From positions 22,117-86,116 of the forward strand of contig NZ_BKAH01000011.1 in assembly GCF_007992455.1 (NCBI RefSeq): DNA of 64,000 nt, written 5' to 3'. Below the pieces are notes generated by a model. It saw only the letters and a list, made by a program, of their open reading frames with translations. It made no database searches and was not told the DNA's origin. The translations under genes were made by a program, and so were the position numbers. Origin of the DNA: Microbacterium saccharophilum (GTDB lineage: Bacteria > Actinomycetota > Actinomycetes > Actinomycetales > Microbacteriaceae). Below are positions 1-8,806 of this stretch, one piece after another. How positions within the stretch are numbered: the first letter of the stretch is position 1; each line of letters opens with the position of its first letter.

Positions 1-870
1 CCCGTCGAGCTCGTCGAGCCCCCGGTTCGCGCGGACGGCGGCGACGGCCGCGGCCAGCTGCACCTTCTCCGGCACGGCGTAGTGCACGTTGTTGCTCGCG
101 AGGACCGGCAACCCCCGCTCCCGGGCGAGCGCGGCCAGCAGGTCGTTGTCGCGGGAGTCGGTGGGGTTCCCGTGGTCGATGAGCTCGACGTTGACGGCGT
201 CCGGCCCGAACAGCGCGACGAGCCGGTCGAGCGCCTCGGCGGCCGCGGCGGGTCCGCCGGCGGCGAGCGCCTGCCGGACCGTGCCCTTCCGGCATCCGGT
301 GAGGATCGCCCAGTGCTCCCCGCCCTGCGCGGCCAGCTCGTCGAGGTCGTAGAGCGGCCGGCCCTTCTCCTGCCCGGCGAGCTGGGCGTGGGTGATCGCG
401 GCGGCGAGCCGGTGATACCCCTCCTCCCCGCGGGCGAGGACGAGCAGGTGGGACCCGACCGGGTCGGGCTCGCCGTTCTGCGGCTTCGGGAGGTCGAGCG
501 ACAGCTCCGCCCCGAATACCGTCTTCACCGCGAGGTGCTCGGCGGCCTCGGCGAAGCGGACGATGCCGTAGAACCCGTCGTGGTCGGTCACCGCGAGCGC
601 ATGCAGGCCGAGCCGTTCGGCCTCCTCGGCGAGCTCCTCCGGCGAGGATGCGCCGTCGAGGAATGAGAACGACGAGTGCGCGTGCAGCTCGGCGTACGGG
701 ATCGCGGTCTCGGGACGCTCGATAGGCGGCGGTGCGTACTTCCCGCGCTTGCGCGACCAGGCGGGGCTGTCGCCGCCGTCGGCGTTCGCGGGGGTGCCCT
801 CGGGGCGGCGCCGGTCGCTGAGCACCCGTTCCATCTCCGACCACGGCACGGCGGGGTTGTGGAAGCCCAT
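1..870 (-). CDS. dnaE2: Error-prone DNA polymerase DnaE2, N-terminal part (cut by window edge)
   Basis: This is the first 290 residues of a C-family DNA polymerase alpha subunit of the DnaE2/ImuC type, the catalytic part of the damage-inducible translesion mutasome. A PHP domain begins near residue 48, with the metal-binding motif AELHAHSSFSF followed by AVTDHDGFYG. Residues 1-45 are a short basic, proline-rich leader typical of actinobacterial DnaE2. The ATG at 870 overlaps the imuB stop as TGATG, so translation is coupled. The gene continues past the left edge, so the polymerase core is not visible. The imuA-imuB context separates it from the replicative dnaE1. Confidence 0.93.
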   Translation of the reverse strand, partial: MGFHNPAVPWSEMERVLSDRRRPEGTPANADGGDSPAWSRKRGKYAPPPIERPETAIPYAELHAHSSFSFLDGASSPEELAEEAERLGLHALAVTDHDGFYGIVRFAEAAEHLAVKTVFGAELSLDLPKPQNGEPDPVGSHLLVLARGEEGYHRLAAAITHAQLAGQEKGRPLYDLDELAAQGGEHWAILTGCRKGTVRQALAAGGPAAAAEALDRLVALFGPDAVNVELIDHGNPTDSRDNDLLAALARERGLPVLASNNVHYAVPEKVQLAAAVAAVRANRGLDELDG

Positions 871-2399
871 CAGTCGTACAGCCCTTCGGCGTGCCAGACG
901 CCCTCCTCGCACACGAGCAGCCACGCGGTCTGCGTCATGTCGACGACCTGGAAGCGGTGCGCGCGCCGCGCCCGCGCATCCCACCCCCGTTCGATGACCG
1001 GCCAGGGGCCCGCCCACGTCCCGATCGCGCGGGACCTGCCGCCCGCGACGAGGGCGGCGGGGGATGCCGTGAGCTCGCCGCGGCCGTCGACGGCGACCAT
1101 GTCGCCGTCCTGGTCGACCACGGCGACGGGCACCTGCTCGGCGAACACCGTCGCCGGCAGCGGATCGGGCAGGCTCCCCGGCCACGGCCGGTCGCGCGTC
1201 TGCGCGCCGACGGGCCGGTCGCCCCACGGCACGAGCATCTGCCGCTCGGCGAGCCACCGGCCGCCGCCGACGGCGGGCATGAGCACGCCCCGGTGCCCGA
1301 GCATCGCCTGCACGCGGGACAGGGCGTGGTGCACGCGCTCCTCCGGGCCGGAGCCGAACAGGGTCGCGGTGTGGTGCGCGGCGGCGTCGACCCCCTCCGG
1401 AGCGATCCGCACCCGCGCGACGGGGCTCTTGAGCCCCTGTTCGGCGAGCTGCCAGCGCACCCGGTCCACGACGGCGGCCGCGTCGAAGGCTCCGGGATGC
1501 AGCCACACCCGGTCGCTGCGGTCGCCCCGGTCGCCGGTGAGCACGACCCGCAGCTCCGTGCAGACGAGGTCGACGGCGCCGAGCCCCGCGATGAACTCCT
1601 CCGCCGCGATGCGCATGCCGAACGCGACCTGCTCGGCCAGCTCCAGCGGCGGCTCGAAGGAGACCTCGCGGTGCAGCTCCGGCGGCGGGGTGCGCGGCGT
1701 CACGGGGCGGGAATCCGATCCGGCGGCCAGCGCGTGCAGCCGCGCCCCGCGCGGCCCGAACCGCTCGACGAGACGCTCCGGCGCCATCTCCGCCACCTGC
1801 CCGAGGGTCCGCACCCCGAGCCGCGCGAAGAGGTCGACGACGTCGTCCTCCAGCGCCGTCACCGGCAGCGGAGCGAGGAACGCGGCGGACTCCCCCGGCG
1901 GCACGATCCGCAGCGGATCCTCCCGCCGCGTCCCGGCACGCGCGGCCTGCTCGGCGGTGAACGGCCCGTCGGCGATGCCGGCGCGGACATCGGCCAGCCC
2001 CGCATCGGCGAGCGCGCCGACGAGCACCGTCGCGGCGGCCGCCTCGCCGCCGTAGAAGCGAGATGGGCCGCGGGCGCGCAGGGCGCACAGCCCGGGCTGC
2101 AGCAGCTGCACGCCCGGCGCGAGCTCTTCGAGCCGGGCGATGAGCGGTGCGAACGCGCGGTGGTCGCGCGCCTCGTCGGCCTCGACCACGAGGAGGTGCG
2201 GGCAGCGCGCCTGCGCGTCACGCCGGCGCTGCCCGCGCCGGACGCCCTCGGCGCGGGCCGCCGCCGAGCACGCCGCGACGGCGCCCTTCGCGAACACCGC
2301 GATCGGCAGGCCCGGGTCGGGTGGATCGTCGCCGTCGCGGGTGAGGGCGACGACCGGCCAGTCCGGCACCCACACGATGAGGCTGCGGAGGGGCTCCAT
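870..2399 (-). CDS. imuB: ImuB, Y-family polymerase-like mutasome subunit
   Basis: This 509-residue Y-family-like protein bridges ImuA and DnaE2 and recruits them to the sliding clamp during SOS translesion synthesis. The N-terminus (LIVWVPDWPVVAL) aligns with the first catalytic block of DinB polymerases, but the usual Asp-x-Asp is not preserved. This fits the known role of ImuB as a non-catalytic scaffold. The helix-hairpin-helix region (FARLGVRTLGQVAEM) and little-finger region are recognisable. One nucleotide separates it from the imuA stop and its own stop overlaps the dnaE2 start, so all three form one transcription unit. Confidence 0.9.
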   Translation of the reverse strand: MEPLRSLIVWVPDWPVVALTRDGDDPPDPGLPIAVFAKGAVAACSAAARAEGVRRGQRRRDAQARCPHLLVVEADEARDHRAFAPLIARLEELAPGVQLLQPGLCALRARGPSRFYGGEAAAATVLVGALADAGLADVRAGIADGPFTAEQAARAGTRREDPLRIVPPGESAAFLAPLPVTALEDDVVDLFARLGVRTLGQVAEMAPERLVERFGPRGARLHALAAGSDSRPVTPRTPPPELHREVSFEPPLELAEQVAFGMRIAAEEFIAGLGAVDLVCTELRVVLTGDRGDRSDRVWLHPGAFDAAAVVDRVRWQLAEQGLKSPVARVRIAPEGVDAAAHHTATLFGSGPEERVHHALSRVQAMLGHRGVLMPAVGGGRWLAERQMLVPWGDRPVGAQTRDRPWPGSLPDPLPATVFAEQVPVAVVDQDGDMVAVDGRGELTASPAALVAGGRSRAIGTWAGPWPVIERGWDARARRAHRFQVVDMTQTAWLLVCEEGVWHAEGLYD

Positions 2400-2400
2400 C

Positions 2401-3129
2401 TCAGCCCACCGCCCGCATCGGCATCGGGGTCGGCGCCGGTGTCCAGGTCGGCGCCGACTCCGGGCGTCTCCGGTCGTCCCGCATCGGCGCGACCGTGCCG
2501 TCCGGCGCGGGCAGCAGCATCCGCTCGGAACGGGGGGTCGGGAACCGGCGACTGGAGACGGTCACGGTCAGCTCGCGCGCCGACAGCATCCCGTACCCGT
2601 CGCCGAGACCCGACCACCGCGGCTCGGCGACGTCGATCATCGCCTCGGTCTGCGGCCACGGCCCCTGCACGAGCAGCACCGACCCGCGCTCCCGCATGCG
2701 GGCGGCGAGGCGGGAGATGTCGGCATCCTTCGCCCGCGCGGGCGGGCGCACCACGACGAGCGGGAGCACTTCGGCGATCGTCGCCGTCACGACCATCCAG
2801 CGCTGCCCCGGATCGGGGATCAGCACGAGACGCGACAGGTCGACGCCGACCTTCTCGGCCGCCTCGGCCCCGAACCCGGGCACGCCCACGACCCCGCACC
2901 ACGACCCGGCCTGCGAGGGCTGGGCGAGCAGCGCGAACAGCAGCGACATCGACGAGCCCAGCGAATACGATGACCCGGGCCGCAGCCCGCGTCCCGGCAG
3001 CAGCCCCGCCAGCGCCGGATGCGTCGGCAGCACGGGCGCGTCCATGCGGCGCCCCTGCACCTTCTCCAGCTGGGCGCGCAGTCGCTGCACCTCCTGCACC
3101 GCAGCCGCATTCCGCACGATCGTCCTCAC
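2401..3129 (-). CDS. imuA: ImuA-prime, RecA-like mutasome accessory protein
   Basis: This 242-residue protein has RecA/SulA-like fold features and is the first gene of the imuA-imuB-dnaE2 cassette. The region LRPGSSYSLGSSMSLLFAL sits where RecA has its Walker A loop but lacks the Gly-Lys-Thr core, as in other actinobacterial ImuA-prime proteins. The tail after about residue 200 is Pro/Arg-rich and low in complexity. The start used is a GTG at 3129; the ribosome site before it is weak. The LexA-type palindrome lies 11-26 nt upstream, so expression should be SOS-controlled. Identity rests mainly on cassette position, since the family is poorly conserved in sequence. Confidence 0.8.
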   Translation of the reverse strand: MRTIVRNAAAVQEVQRLRAQLEKVQGRRMDAPVLPTHPALAGLLPGRGLRPGSSYSLGSSMSLLFALLAQPSQAGSWCGVVGVPGFGAEAAEKVGVDLSRLVLIPDPGQRWMVVTATIAEVLPLVVVRPPARAKDADISRLAARMRERGSVLLVQGPWPQTEAMIDVAEPRWSGLGDGYGMLSARELTVTVSSRRFPTPRSERMLLPAPDGTVAPMRDDRRRPESAPTWTPAPTPMPMRAVG

Positions 3130-3139
3130 TTCAACAGCT

Positions 3140-3155
3140 TAGAACCTATGTTCTA
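3140..3155 (-). promoter_or_regulatory. LexA (SOS) box upstream of imuA
   Basis: TAGAAC-CTAT-GTTCTA is a perfect inverted repeat with four central bases. It matches the Gram-positive LexA consensus GAAC-N4-GTTC and lies directly upstream of the imuA start. A possible -10 element overlaps its proximal half, so bound LexA would block transcription of the mutasome operon. Confidence 0.88.
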
Positions 3156-3235
3156 GTTCCTCAATGCTGTCTTCGAAGATACGGACGACCTCCGACATCG
3201 GCATCCGTGCGGAGGATGCCGGCCGAATCGGGCGG

Positions 3236-3733
3236 TCAGGCGGCCAGCGCCAGGTACGGCTCCCAGACCGGATCGCCGCGTTCGGTGCCGCGGACCGTCC
3301 ACTGCGCGCCGCGCGGCGGCTGCGGGATGATGCGCAGCTGCCAGCCCATCTCCTGCGGCGTGCGGCTGCCCTTGGCGTTGTTGCACCGGAGGCAGCAGGC
3401 GACGAGGTTCTCCCAGGAGTCCGCCCCGCCACGCGAGCGCGGCAGCACGTGGTCGATCGTCGTGGCGCTCTTCGCGCAGTACCCGCAGCGGTGCCCGTCA
3501 CGGCGCAGCACGCCGCGCCGCGTCACGGGGACGCGCCGGGCGCCGGGCACCCGCACGTATCTGGTCAGCAGGATCACCGCCGGTCGGTCGTAGGAGGCGC
3601 GGGTTCCCCAGACGGGATCACCGTCCACCCGTTCGATCACGGTCGCCTTGTCGTTCATCACGAGCACGAGGGCTCGTTTGAACGACACGACGGCCAGCGG
3701 TTCATATCCTGCGTTCAGCACCAGGGTGCGCAT
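3236..3733 (-). CDS. HNH endonuclease family protein
   Basis: This 165-residue HNH nuclease-like protein has an N-terminal beta-rich segment ([15 protein letters not shown]). It is followed by a treble-clef HNH domain near residues 80-125: the zinc ligands CGYC and CLRC frame the catalytic [11 protein letters not shown] and the downstream Asn in ENLVACC. This is a chromosomal family common in actinobacteria, and nothing here marks it as part of a mobile element. The ATG at 3733 has the ribosome site GAGAGGA six bases upstream. Its substrate is unknown. Confidence 0.85.
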   Translation of the reverse strand: MRTLVLNAGYEPLAVVSFKRALVLVMNDKATVIERVDGDPVWGTRASYDRPAVILLTRYVRVPGARRVPVTRRGVLRRDGHRCGYCAKSATTIDHVLPRSRGGADSWENLVACCLRCNNAKGSRTPQEMGWQLRIIPQPPRGAQWTVRGTERGDPVWEPYLALAA

Positions 3734-3820
3734 GCGGTGTCCTCTCGAACGGCCGTGACGGCTTCAGCGGTTGTTCGTTGCGGCGATCACGTTCCCCGAG
3801 GAGAGTGCAGGCACGAAAAA

Positions 3821-3845
3821 AGGCGCTGTCACGAAGACAGCGCCT
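3821..3845 (-). terminator. Intrinsic terminator between M23 peptidase and HNH gene
   Basis: On the minus strand, AGGCGCTGTC, a five-base loop and GACAGCGCCT form a perfect 10-bp stem, followed by a run of T. This ends transcripts coming from the M23 side, or from the small ORF whose stop codon lies in the hairpin. Confidence 0.85.
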
Positions 3846-3942
3846 TGCTCCCACGACGGATGTCGCGGCATTCGTGCACACGATGACGAAGGACATAGCG
3901 ACCTAGCGCATTCACGGTTCGAATGCGGGGTACTGCGTCCAT
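3829..3942 (-). CDS. Candidate 37-residue small basic protein or leader peptide
   Basis: A short ORF starts at ATG 3942 behind a strong ribosome site (GAGGGGGAG, close to optimal spacing). It encodes an Arg-rich peptide (MDAVPRIRTVNALGRYVLRH and onward, ending SKALSS). Its last codons and TGA stop at 3829-3831 fall in the stem of the intrinsic terminator. Ribosome occupancy at the stop would therefore melt the hairpin, an arrangement that would suit an attenuating leader peptide for the downstream HNH gene. I do not recognise the peptide. The coding call rests on the ribosome site and the ORF-terminator overlap. Confidence 0.45.
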   Translation of the reverse strand: MDAVPRIRTVNALGRYVLRHRVHECRDIRRGSKALSS

Positions 3943-4038
3943 CGGCTCCCCCTCGGCTCACGCGAGCGTCGGGATCAGGGTAATACAGCCTGGGGACACC
4001 GGGCCCGAAACGCCCGAGGGAATCCTCGTGTCGCGAGA

Positions 4039-4959
4039 TCAGCCGGCGTTGGCGGCGAGGAAGCCCTCGGCGTTGACCCAGGAGCCGCCGACGTAGATCT
4101 CGAGGTGCAGGTGGGTGCCGAAGGCACGTCCGGTGTCGCTGACCTGACCGATCAGCTGCCCGGCCGACACGGTCTCGCCGACCGTGACGCGCCGCGTGCC
4201 GTAGCCCATGTGGGCGTACAGCGACGTGACGGTGCGGCCGCCGATGTTGTGCGCGATCTTCACGTACACGCCCCAACCCGGGCCACTCTCGCTGGAGGCG
4301 ACGACGACGCCGTCGGCGATCGCGTAGATCGGGGTGCCGCGGGCGACCATGTAGTCGGTGCCCTTGTGGCCGGCGTACGGGGTGCCGAAGTTGTCGAAGT
4401 GCGGCAGGGGACGCACGACCGATCCCGCGGCGGCGATCGACGCCGGGACGTCCATGCTCATGGAGGAGCTGCTCGAGCTCCTGCTGCTGGCGACGGAGGC
4501 GGCGGCCAGACGGGCGGCGAGCGCCTTCTTCGCGGCTTCCTCGGCCTTCGTCTTGTTGATCTCCTCGGGCGTGGTGGCCGAGTATCCGCCGCGGGCGAGC
4601 GCCTCCGGGGTCGCCTCGGAGGCGACGACGAGGTTCTGCGCGTTCTCTGCGGCGACCTGCTGCAGCGTCACGGCTTCGGCGGTCGCGCCGCGGGACGCGG
4701 CGAAGGCGGGGATCGCGACGGTGGCGACGAGGCCGGCGACGGCGGTGACCGTCAGCAGGCTGCGCACGGGGTGCACGGTGCGCGTGCGGGGACGAGAACG
4801 TGCGGATGCCGTGGCGACGGCGGTGCTGCGCGCTTCCGGCGCGAGCGGAGTCTGAGAAGCGGAGCGACGCGCCAGCAGACGGCGCACGCGGTCCCGCTTC
4901 AGGGGACTCGTCTCGTCGGTTTCGGGTGATTCCGACGACGAATCGATCTGTTCAGCCAA
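4039..4959 (-). CDS. M23 (LytM) family peptidoglycan peptidase, membrane-anchored
   Basis: This 306-residue secreted or anchored zinc endopeptidase acts on peptidoglycan cross-bridges. Residues 1-60 are a charged cytoplasmic segment, one hydrophobic helix lies near 65-88 (LLTVTAVAGLVATVAIPAF), then comes an Ala/Lys/Ser linker. A LytM domain follows at about 190-300 with HKGTDY and HLHLE metal and catalytic motifs. The start is a TTG at 4959, chosen because GGAGGAA lies just upstream and no ATG or GTG fits better. A matched promoter and a structured leader of about 140 nt precede it. Confidence 0.9.
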   Translation of the reverse strand: MAEQIDSSSESPETDETSPLKRDRVRRLLARRSASQTPLAPEARSTAVATASARSRPRTRTVHPVRSLLTVTAVAGLVATVAIPAFAASRGATAEAVTLQQVAAENAQNLVVASEATPEALARGGYSATTPEEINKTKAEEAAKKALAARLAAASVASSRSSSSSSMSMDVPASIAAAGSVVRPLPHFDNFGTPYAGHKGTDYMVARGTPIYAIADGVVVASSESGPGWGVYVKIAHNIGGRTVTSLYAHMGYGTRRVTVGETVSAGQLIGQVSDTGRAFGTHLHLEIYVGGSWVNAEGFLAANAG

Positions 4960-5102
4960 AAGTTCCTCCGGCGCCTCCGCGTTCGCACGCTGGCTCGTCG
5001 GTGATCAGTGTCAGGCACAGATGTACGGGTGTCACCACGCGAACGACGAGCCGGAGAGGCAATTCGTGCGGCGGTCCTGTGGCGGGCTTCTCGCCGTTGG
5101 AC
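4960..5102 (-). promoter_or_regulatory. Structured 5-prime leader of the M23 gene, pseudoknot-like pairing
   Basis: The inferred transcript start near 5102 leaves a leader of about 140 nt. In RNA order, GGCUCGUCG (5052-5044) can pair with CGACGAGCC (5000-4992), and GUUCGC (5044-5039) with GCGAAC (4986-4981). This interleaved order makes an H-type pseudoknot or two alternative folds. Leaders of cell-wall hydrolases in actinobacteria often carry the c-di-AMP (ydaO) riboswitch, but the canonical ydaO signature is not visible here, so no class is assigned. Confidence 0.4.
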
Positions 5103-5108
5103 TTTTCG

Positions 5109-5137
5109 AGGCTACCGGAAGGTAACGAATATGTCAC
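5109..5137 (-). promoter_or_regulatory. Sigma-70 type promoter for the M23 peptidase
   Basis: Read on the minus strand, a -35 GTGACA (5137-5132) and a -10 TAGCCT (5114-5109) are separated by exactly 17 bases. This predicts initiation near 5102. Confidence 0.6.
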
Positions 5138-5189
5138 GCAGGAGGGGTGGTGCACATCAGGTTCTCCGGTGACTGCCAGATTCGGGCGG

Positions 5190-5912
5190 TCAGACCGACT
5201 CGACGGCGAGGCGCTCCCGTGCGTCCACCAGGAAGATGTGGGATGCCACTTCGACGGGCAGCTCGAGGCCTTCCTCGTTGCCGTCCATCTGGACGAGGAC
5301 GTAGCCCTCGCTGAACCGGTACTCCCCCGACGCGCCCGGGACGACGCCCGCGGCGCGCAGCTGGATGAGCAGCTCCGGGTCGACCTGCACGGGCTCGGCG
5401 AGCCGCCGCACCGTGCCGACGACGGGTCCGCCGACCTGCTCCAGCAGCCGCACGAGTCCGACGACGCCCTCGTCGAACGTGCGCGCCGGCATGTCGCCGA
5501 GCTGGTCGAGGCCCGGGATCGGGTTGCCGTACGGCGATTCGGTGGGGTGGTCGAGAAGTTCGATGAGGCGCCGCTCGACGAGCTCGCTCATGACGTGCTC
5601 CCAGCGGCACGCCTCCTCGTGCACGTACGCCCAGTCCAGGCCGATGACATCGCTGAGGAGGCGCTCCGCGAGGCGGTGCTTGCGCATGACGTCGACGGCC
5701 TTCTGCCGACCGGCGCCGGTGAGCTCGAGCCGGCGGTCCTCCGACACCACGACGAGCCCGTCGCGCTCCATGCGCCCGATCGTCTGCGACACGGTGGGTC
5801 CGGAGTGGCCGAGCCGCTCGGAGATGCGGGCGCGGAGGGGGATGATGCCCTCCTCCTCGAGCTCGAGGATGGTGCGCAGGTACATCTCGGTGGTGTCGAT
5901 CAAGTCGGTCAT
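5190..5912 (-). CDS. DtxR/IdeR-family metal-dependent transcriptional regulator
   Basis: This 240-residue metalloregulator senses Fe(II) or Mn(II) and represses metal-uptake genes. The winged helix lies at residues 5-65 (EMYLRTILELEEEG, SGPTVSQTIGRMERDGL). The dimerisation and metal-binding region follows (KHRLAERLLSDVIG, EACRWEHVMS, with His, Glu and Cys ligands near 79-106). A C-terminal FeoA/SH3-like domain spans about 155-235. The length matches three-domain DtxR proteins. Whether it is the iron- or manganese-responsive member cannot be told from the sequence. The ATG at 5912 follows GAAGG. Confidence 0.88.
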   Translation of the reverse strand: MTDLIDTTEMYLRTILELEEEGIIPLRARISERLGHSGPTVSQTIGRMERDGLVVVSEDRRLELTGAGRQKAVDVMRKHRLAERLLSDVIGLDWAYVHEEACRWEHVMSELVERRLIELLDHPTESPYGNPIPGLDQLGDMPARTFDEGVVGLVRLLEQVGGPVVGTVRRLAEPVQVDPELLIQLRAAGVVPGASGEYRFSEGYVLVQMDGNEEGLELPVEVASHIFLVDARERLAVESV

Positions 5913-5998
5913 TCGGTGCCTTCGTGCGCGTCGGGACAGTCCCCGCCAGCCTATCGGCTCGGGGCGTAACGGGAACGGGGAGGGGCCTGCGCCGGATC

Positions 5999-7129
<1,131 letters not shown>

Positions 7130-7200
7130 GCCCGCGCGCAGCGCGCGCGTCGCGCCCGGCGCGACCCGACTGCGTACTCACGGCGCCCGGCGCGCCTCTC

Positions 7201-7605
7201 GCGGCGCCGAGAAACCACATCCGGCATGACACACACGCCCACGCGTGGTTTCTCACGCAGGATGTGGTTTCTCACGCAGGATGTGGTTTCTCACGCCCGT
7301 GCCCGACCGCGGGCACCGGTCGCCCACCGGGTCGCGGTCCGGCGCCGCACTCGACACCCTTCCCTGCGCTCCCGCGCCCCACACAGCGCCGACTGCGCCC
7401 GTCACGGCGCCGAGAAACCACATCCGGCATGAGACACACGCCCTGGCGTGGTTTCTCACGCTGGATGTGGTTTCTCACGCGGATGCCCGGGCCTCGCGCA
7501 CCGGTCGCTCACGCCGGATGTGGTTTCTCACGCAGGTGCCCGGGCCTCGGGCACCGGTCGCCCGCGCGGGATGTGGTTTCTCACGCGGGATGTGGTTCCT
7601 CGGCC
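7201..7605 (+). repeat. Cluster of GGATGTGGTTTCTCACGC repeats with inverted copies
   Basis: The 450-nt gap after serC is filled by repeats. Full direct copies of the 18-mer start at 7260, 7279, 7463, 7516 and 7569; 14-base partial copies start at 7245 and 7448; a diverged copy starts at 7588. Two inverted copies (GAGAAACCACATCC) lie near 7210 and 7413, each opening a larger duplicated block that begins CGGCGCCGAGAAACC. A second unit (GCCCGGGCCTCGGGCACCGG-like) sits between copies near 7300, 7485 and 7537. Spacing is irregular and there are no unique spacers, so this is a REP/BIME-like element, not CRISPR. Confidence 0.85.
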
Positions 7606-8168
7606 GCGACGCGGGCGGGCCGGTAGCGCTGGAGGACTGCGCCGGAGCGGAACTCACGGCGCTCCACCGGCTCGAGCCGGATGCGCTCGCGCAGGCCCGC
7701 GAGCAGCCTCGGTCCGTGCCCGGCGAGGACCGGCTGGACGACGAACTCGTACTCGTCGATCAGGCCCAGGTCCGCCAGCGCGAGGGGCAGCGTGACGCCG
7801 CCCACCCACAGTCCCTCGCCGGATCCCTGCTTGAGGTGCTCCACGGCGGGTCCCAGGTCGCCGCGGACGAGCTCGGCGTTCCAGTCGACGGCGCTCAGCG
7901 TGCTCGACACGACGTACTTCTTCGCCCGGTGGATCGCCTCCGCGAATGGGATCTCCCACTCCTCCATCCAGTCCGGCCACACCCCGCCGGCCGGCTTCCG
8001 CCAGGCGGACTGCATCATCTCGTAGGTCACCCGGCCGTAGAGAAGGGCGTCGGCGCGCTCCATCAGGGCCGTCCAGTGCCCCATCGACTCCTCGTCGGGA
8101 GGCAGGCCCGCCTCATGGTGGCAGCAGCCGTCGAGCGTGACGTTGATCGAGTAGCGAAGCGGTCTCAT
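7581..8168 (-). CDS. Dihydrofolate reductase / RibD C-terminal-like reductase
   Basis: This 195-residue protein has the DHFR-like fold of the RibD_C group. The N-terminal strand LRYSINVTLDGC and the YGRVTYEMM, VVSSTL, LWVGGVTLPLALADLGLIDEY and VLAGHGPRL motifs match the small NADPH-dependent reductase family often annotated as dihydrofolate reductase family protein. The true substrate is unknown. The last codons, including the EEPHPA tail and the stop, lie in the repeat cluster, so the repeat has been captured as the C-terminus. It may have replaced the original end. Confidence 0.8.
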   Translation of the reverse strand: MRPLRYSINVTLDGCCHHEAGLPPDEESMGHWTALMERADALLYGRVTYEMMQSAWRKPAGGVWPDWMEEWEIPFAEAIHRAKKYVVSSTLSAVDWNAELVRGDLGPAVEHLKQGSGEGLWVGGVTLPLALADLGLIDEYEFVVQPVLAGHGPRLLAGLRERIRLEPVERREFRSGAVLQRYRPARVAAEEPHPA

Positions 8169-8236
8169 CTCGCCGATCCCCCTTGATGCGGGCCAGGATC
8201 GGACAACCCTAGCCGCGCGGGGACCGGAGCGGGAGG

Positions 8237-8806
8237 TCAGTCCTCGTCTTCGTCGTCCTCGTCGTCCTCGTCGTCCTCGTCGTCCTCGTCGGCGTCCGCA
8301 TCCTCGTCGAGCACGTCGATGTCGACGCCGTCGACGTCGCCGGCGTGCAGGATGGGCGACCCGTCCTCGTCGAAGTCCGCGGCGTCCATGTCGTCGAGGT
8401 CGCCGAGCGCATCGTCGTCGTCCTCGTCCGCATCCTCATCGGCGTCGCCGTCCGCGGACTCGCCCGCAGCCTCGGCGAGCGCCGCCTGCGCGGCCTGGTA
8501 GTCGGCGAGACGCTCCGCCCACGGGGTCCACTCGGGCGCCAGCAGCGCGCCGTCGCCGGGCAGCAGCTCGACCTCGAGGACCGTGGGCTCCGCGCCCTCG
8601 ACGACGGCGAGGCTCACGGTCCAGAACCAGCCCGGGTACCCCTCGAGGCGGTTGTGGAACCGCAGCGAGACGACCCCGTCCTCCTCCAGTGTGTAGCCGG
8701 CGGCATCGCCGACGGTGGCCGGTGCCGTGATCTCGTACAGCGCCGCACGAGCGAGATCGTGTGCGCTCAGGAGCCGCTCGTCGGCGGGCTCAGGCGTCGA
8801 GGTCAT
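8237..8806 (-). CDS. DUF3027 family protein with long acidic tail
   Basis: This 189-residue protein of unknown function is found next to cold-shock genes in many actinobacteria. The folded part (residues about 1-110) includes LSAHDLARAALYEI, a Trp-rich FHNRLEGYPGWFWTV core and WAERL. From about residue 115 to the end it is almost entirely Asp/Glu with few Ala or Val, a very long acidic tail encoded by GAC/GAG repeats at 8237-8480. The ATG at 8806 lies 17 bases inside the preceding cold-shock gene, so translation is probably coupled. The acidic tail could mimic nucleic acid or bind a basic partner; that is inference. Confidence 0.78.
   Translation of the reverse strand: MTSTPEPADERLLSAHDLARAALYEITAPATVGDAAGYTLEEDGVVSLRFHNRLEGYPGWFWTVSLAVVEGAEPTVLEVELLPGDGALLAPEWTPWAERLADYQAAQAALAEAAGESADGDADEDADEDDDDALGDLDDMDAADFDEDGSPILHAGDVDGVDIDVLDEDADADEDDEDDEDDEDDEDED

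Noticed and set aside
891..3593. Long open frame opposite imuB/imuA (about 900 codons)
   Set aside because: It is a product of high GC on the antisense strand; its amino-acid mix (Arg/His/Pro-rich) is not protein-like and the opposite strand has clear domains.
4960..5102. c-di-AMP (ydaO) riboswitch
   Set aside because: The conserved ydaO core around the GAAUCCGUCAGCUAACCUCGUA-type segment is not seen, so only an unassigned leader is reported.
7201..7605. CRISPR-like array
   Set aside because: Repeats are irregularly spaced, partly inverted, and the intervening sequence is itself repeated; no cas genes are nearby.
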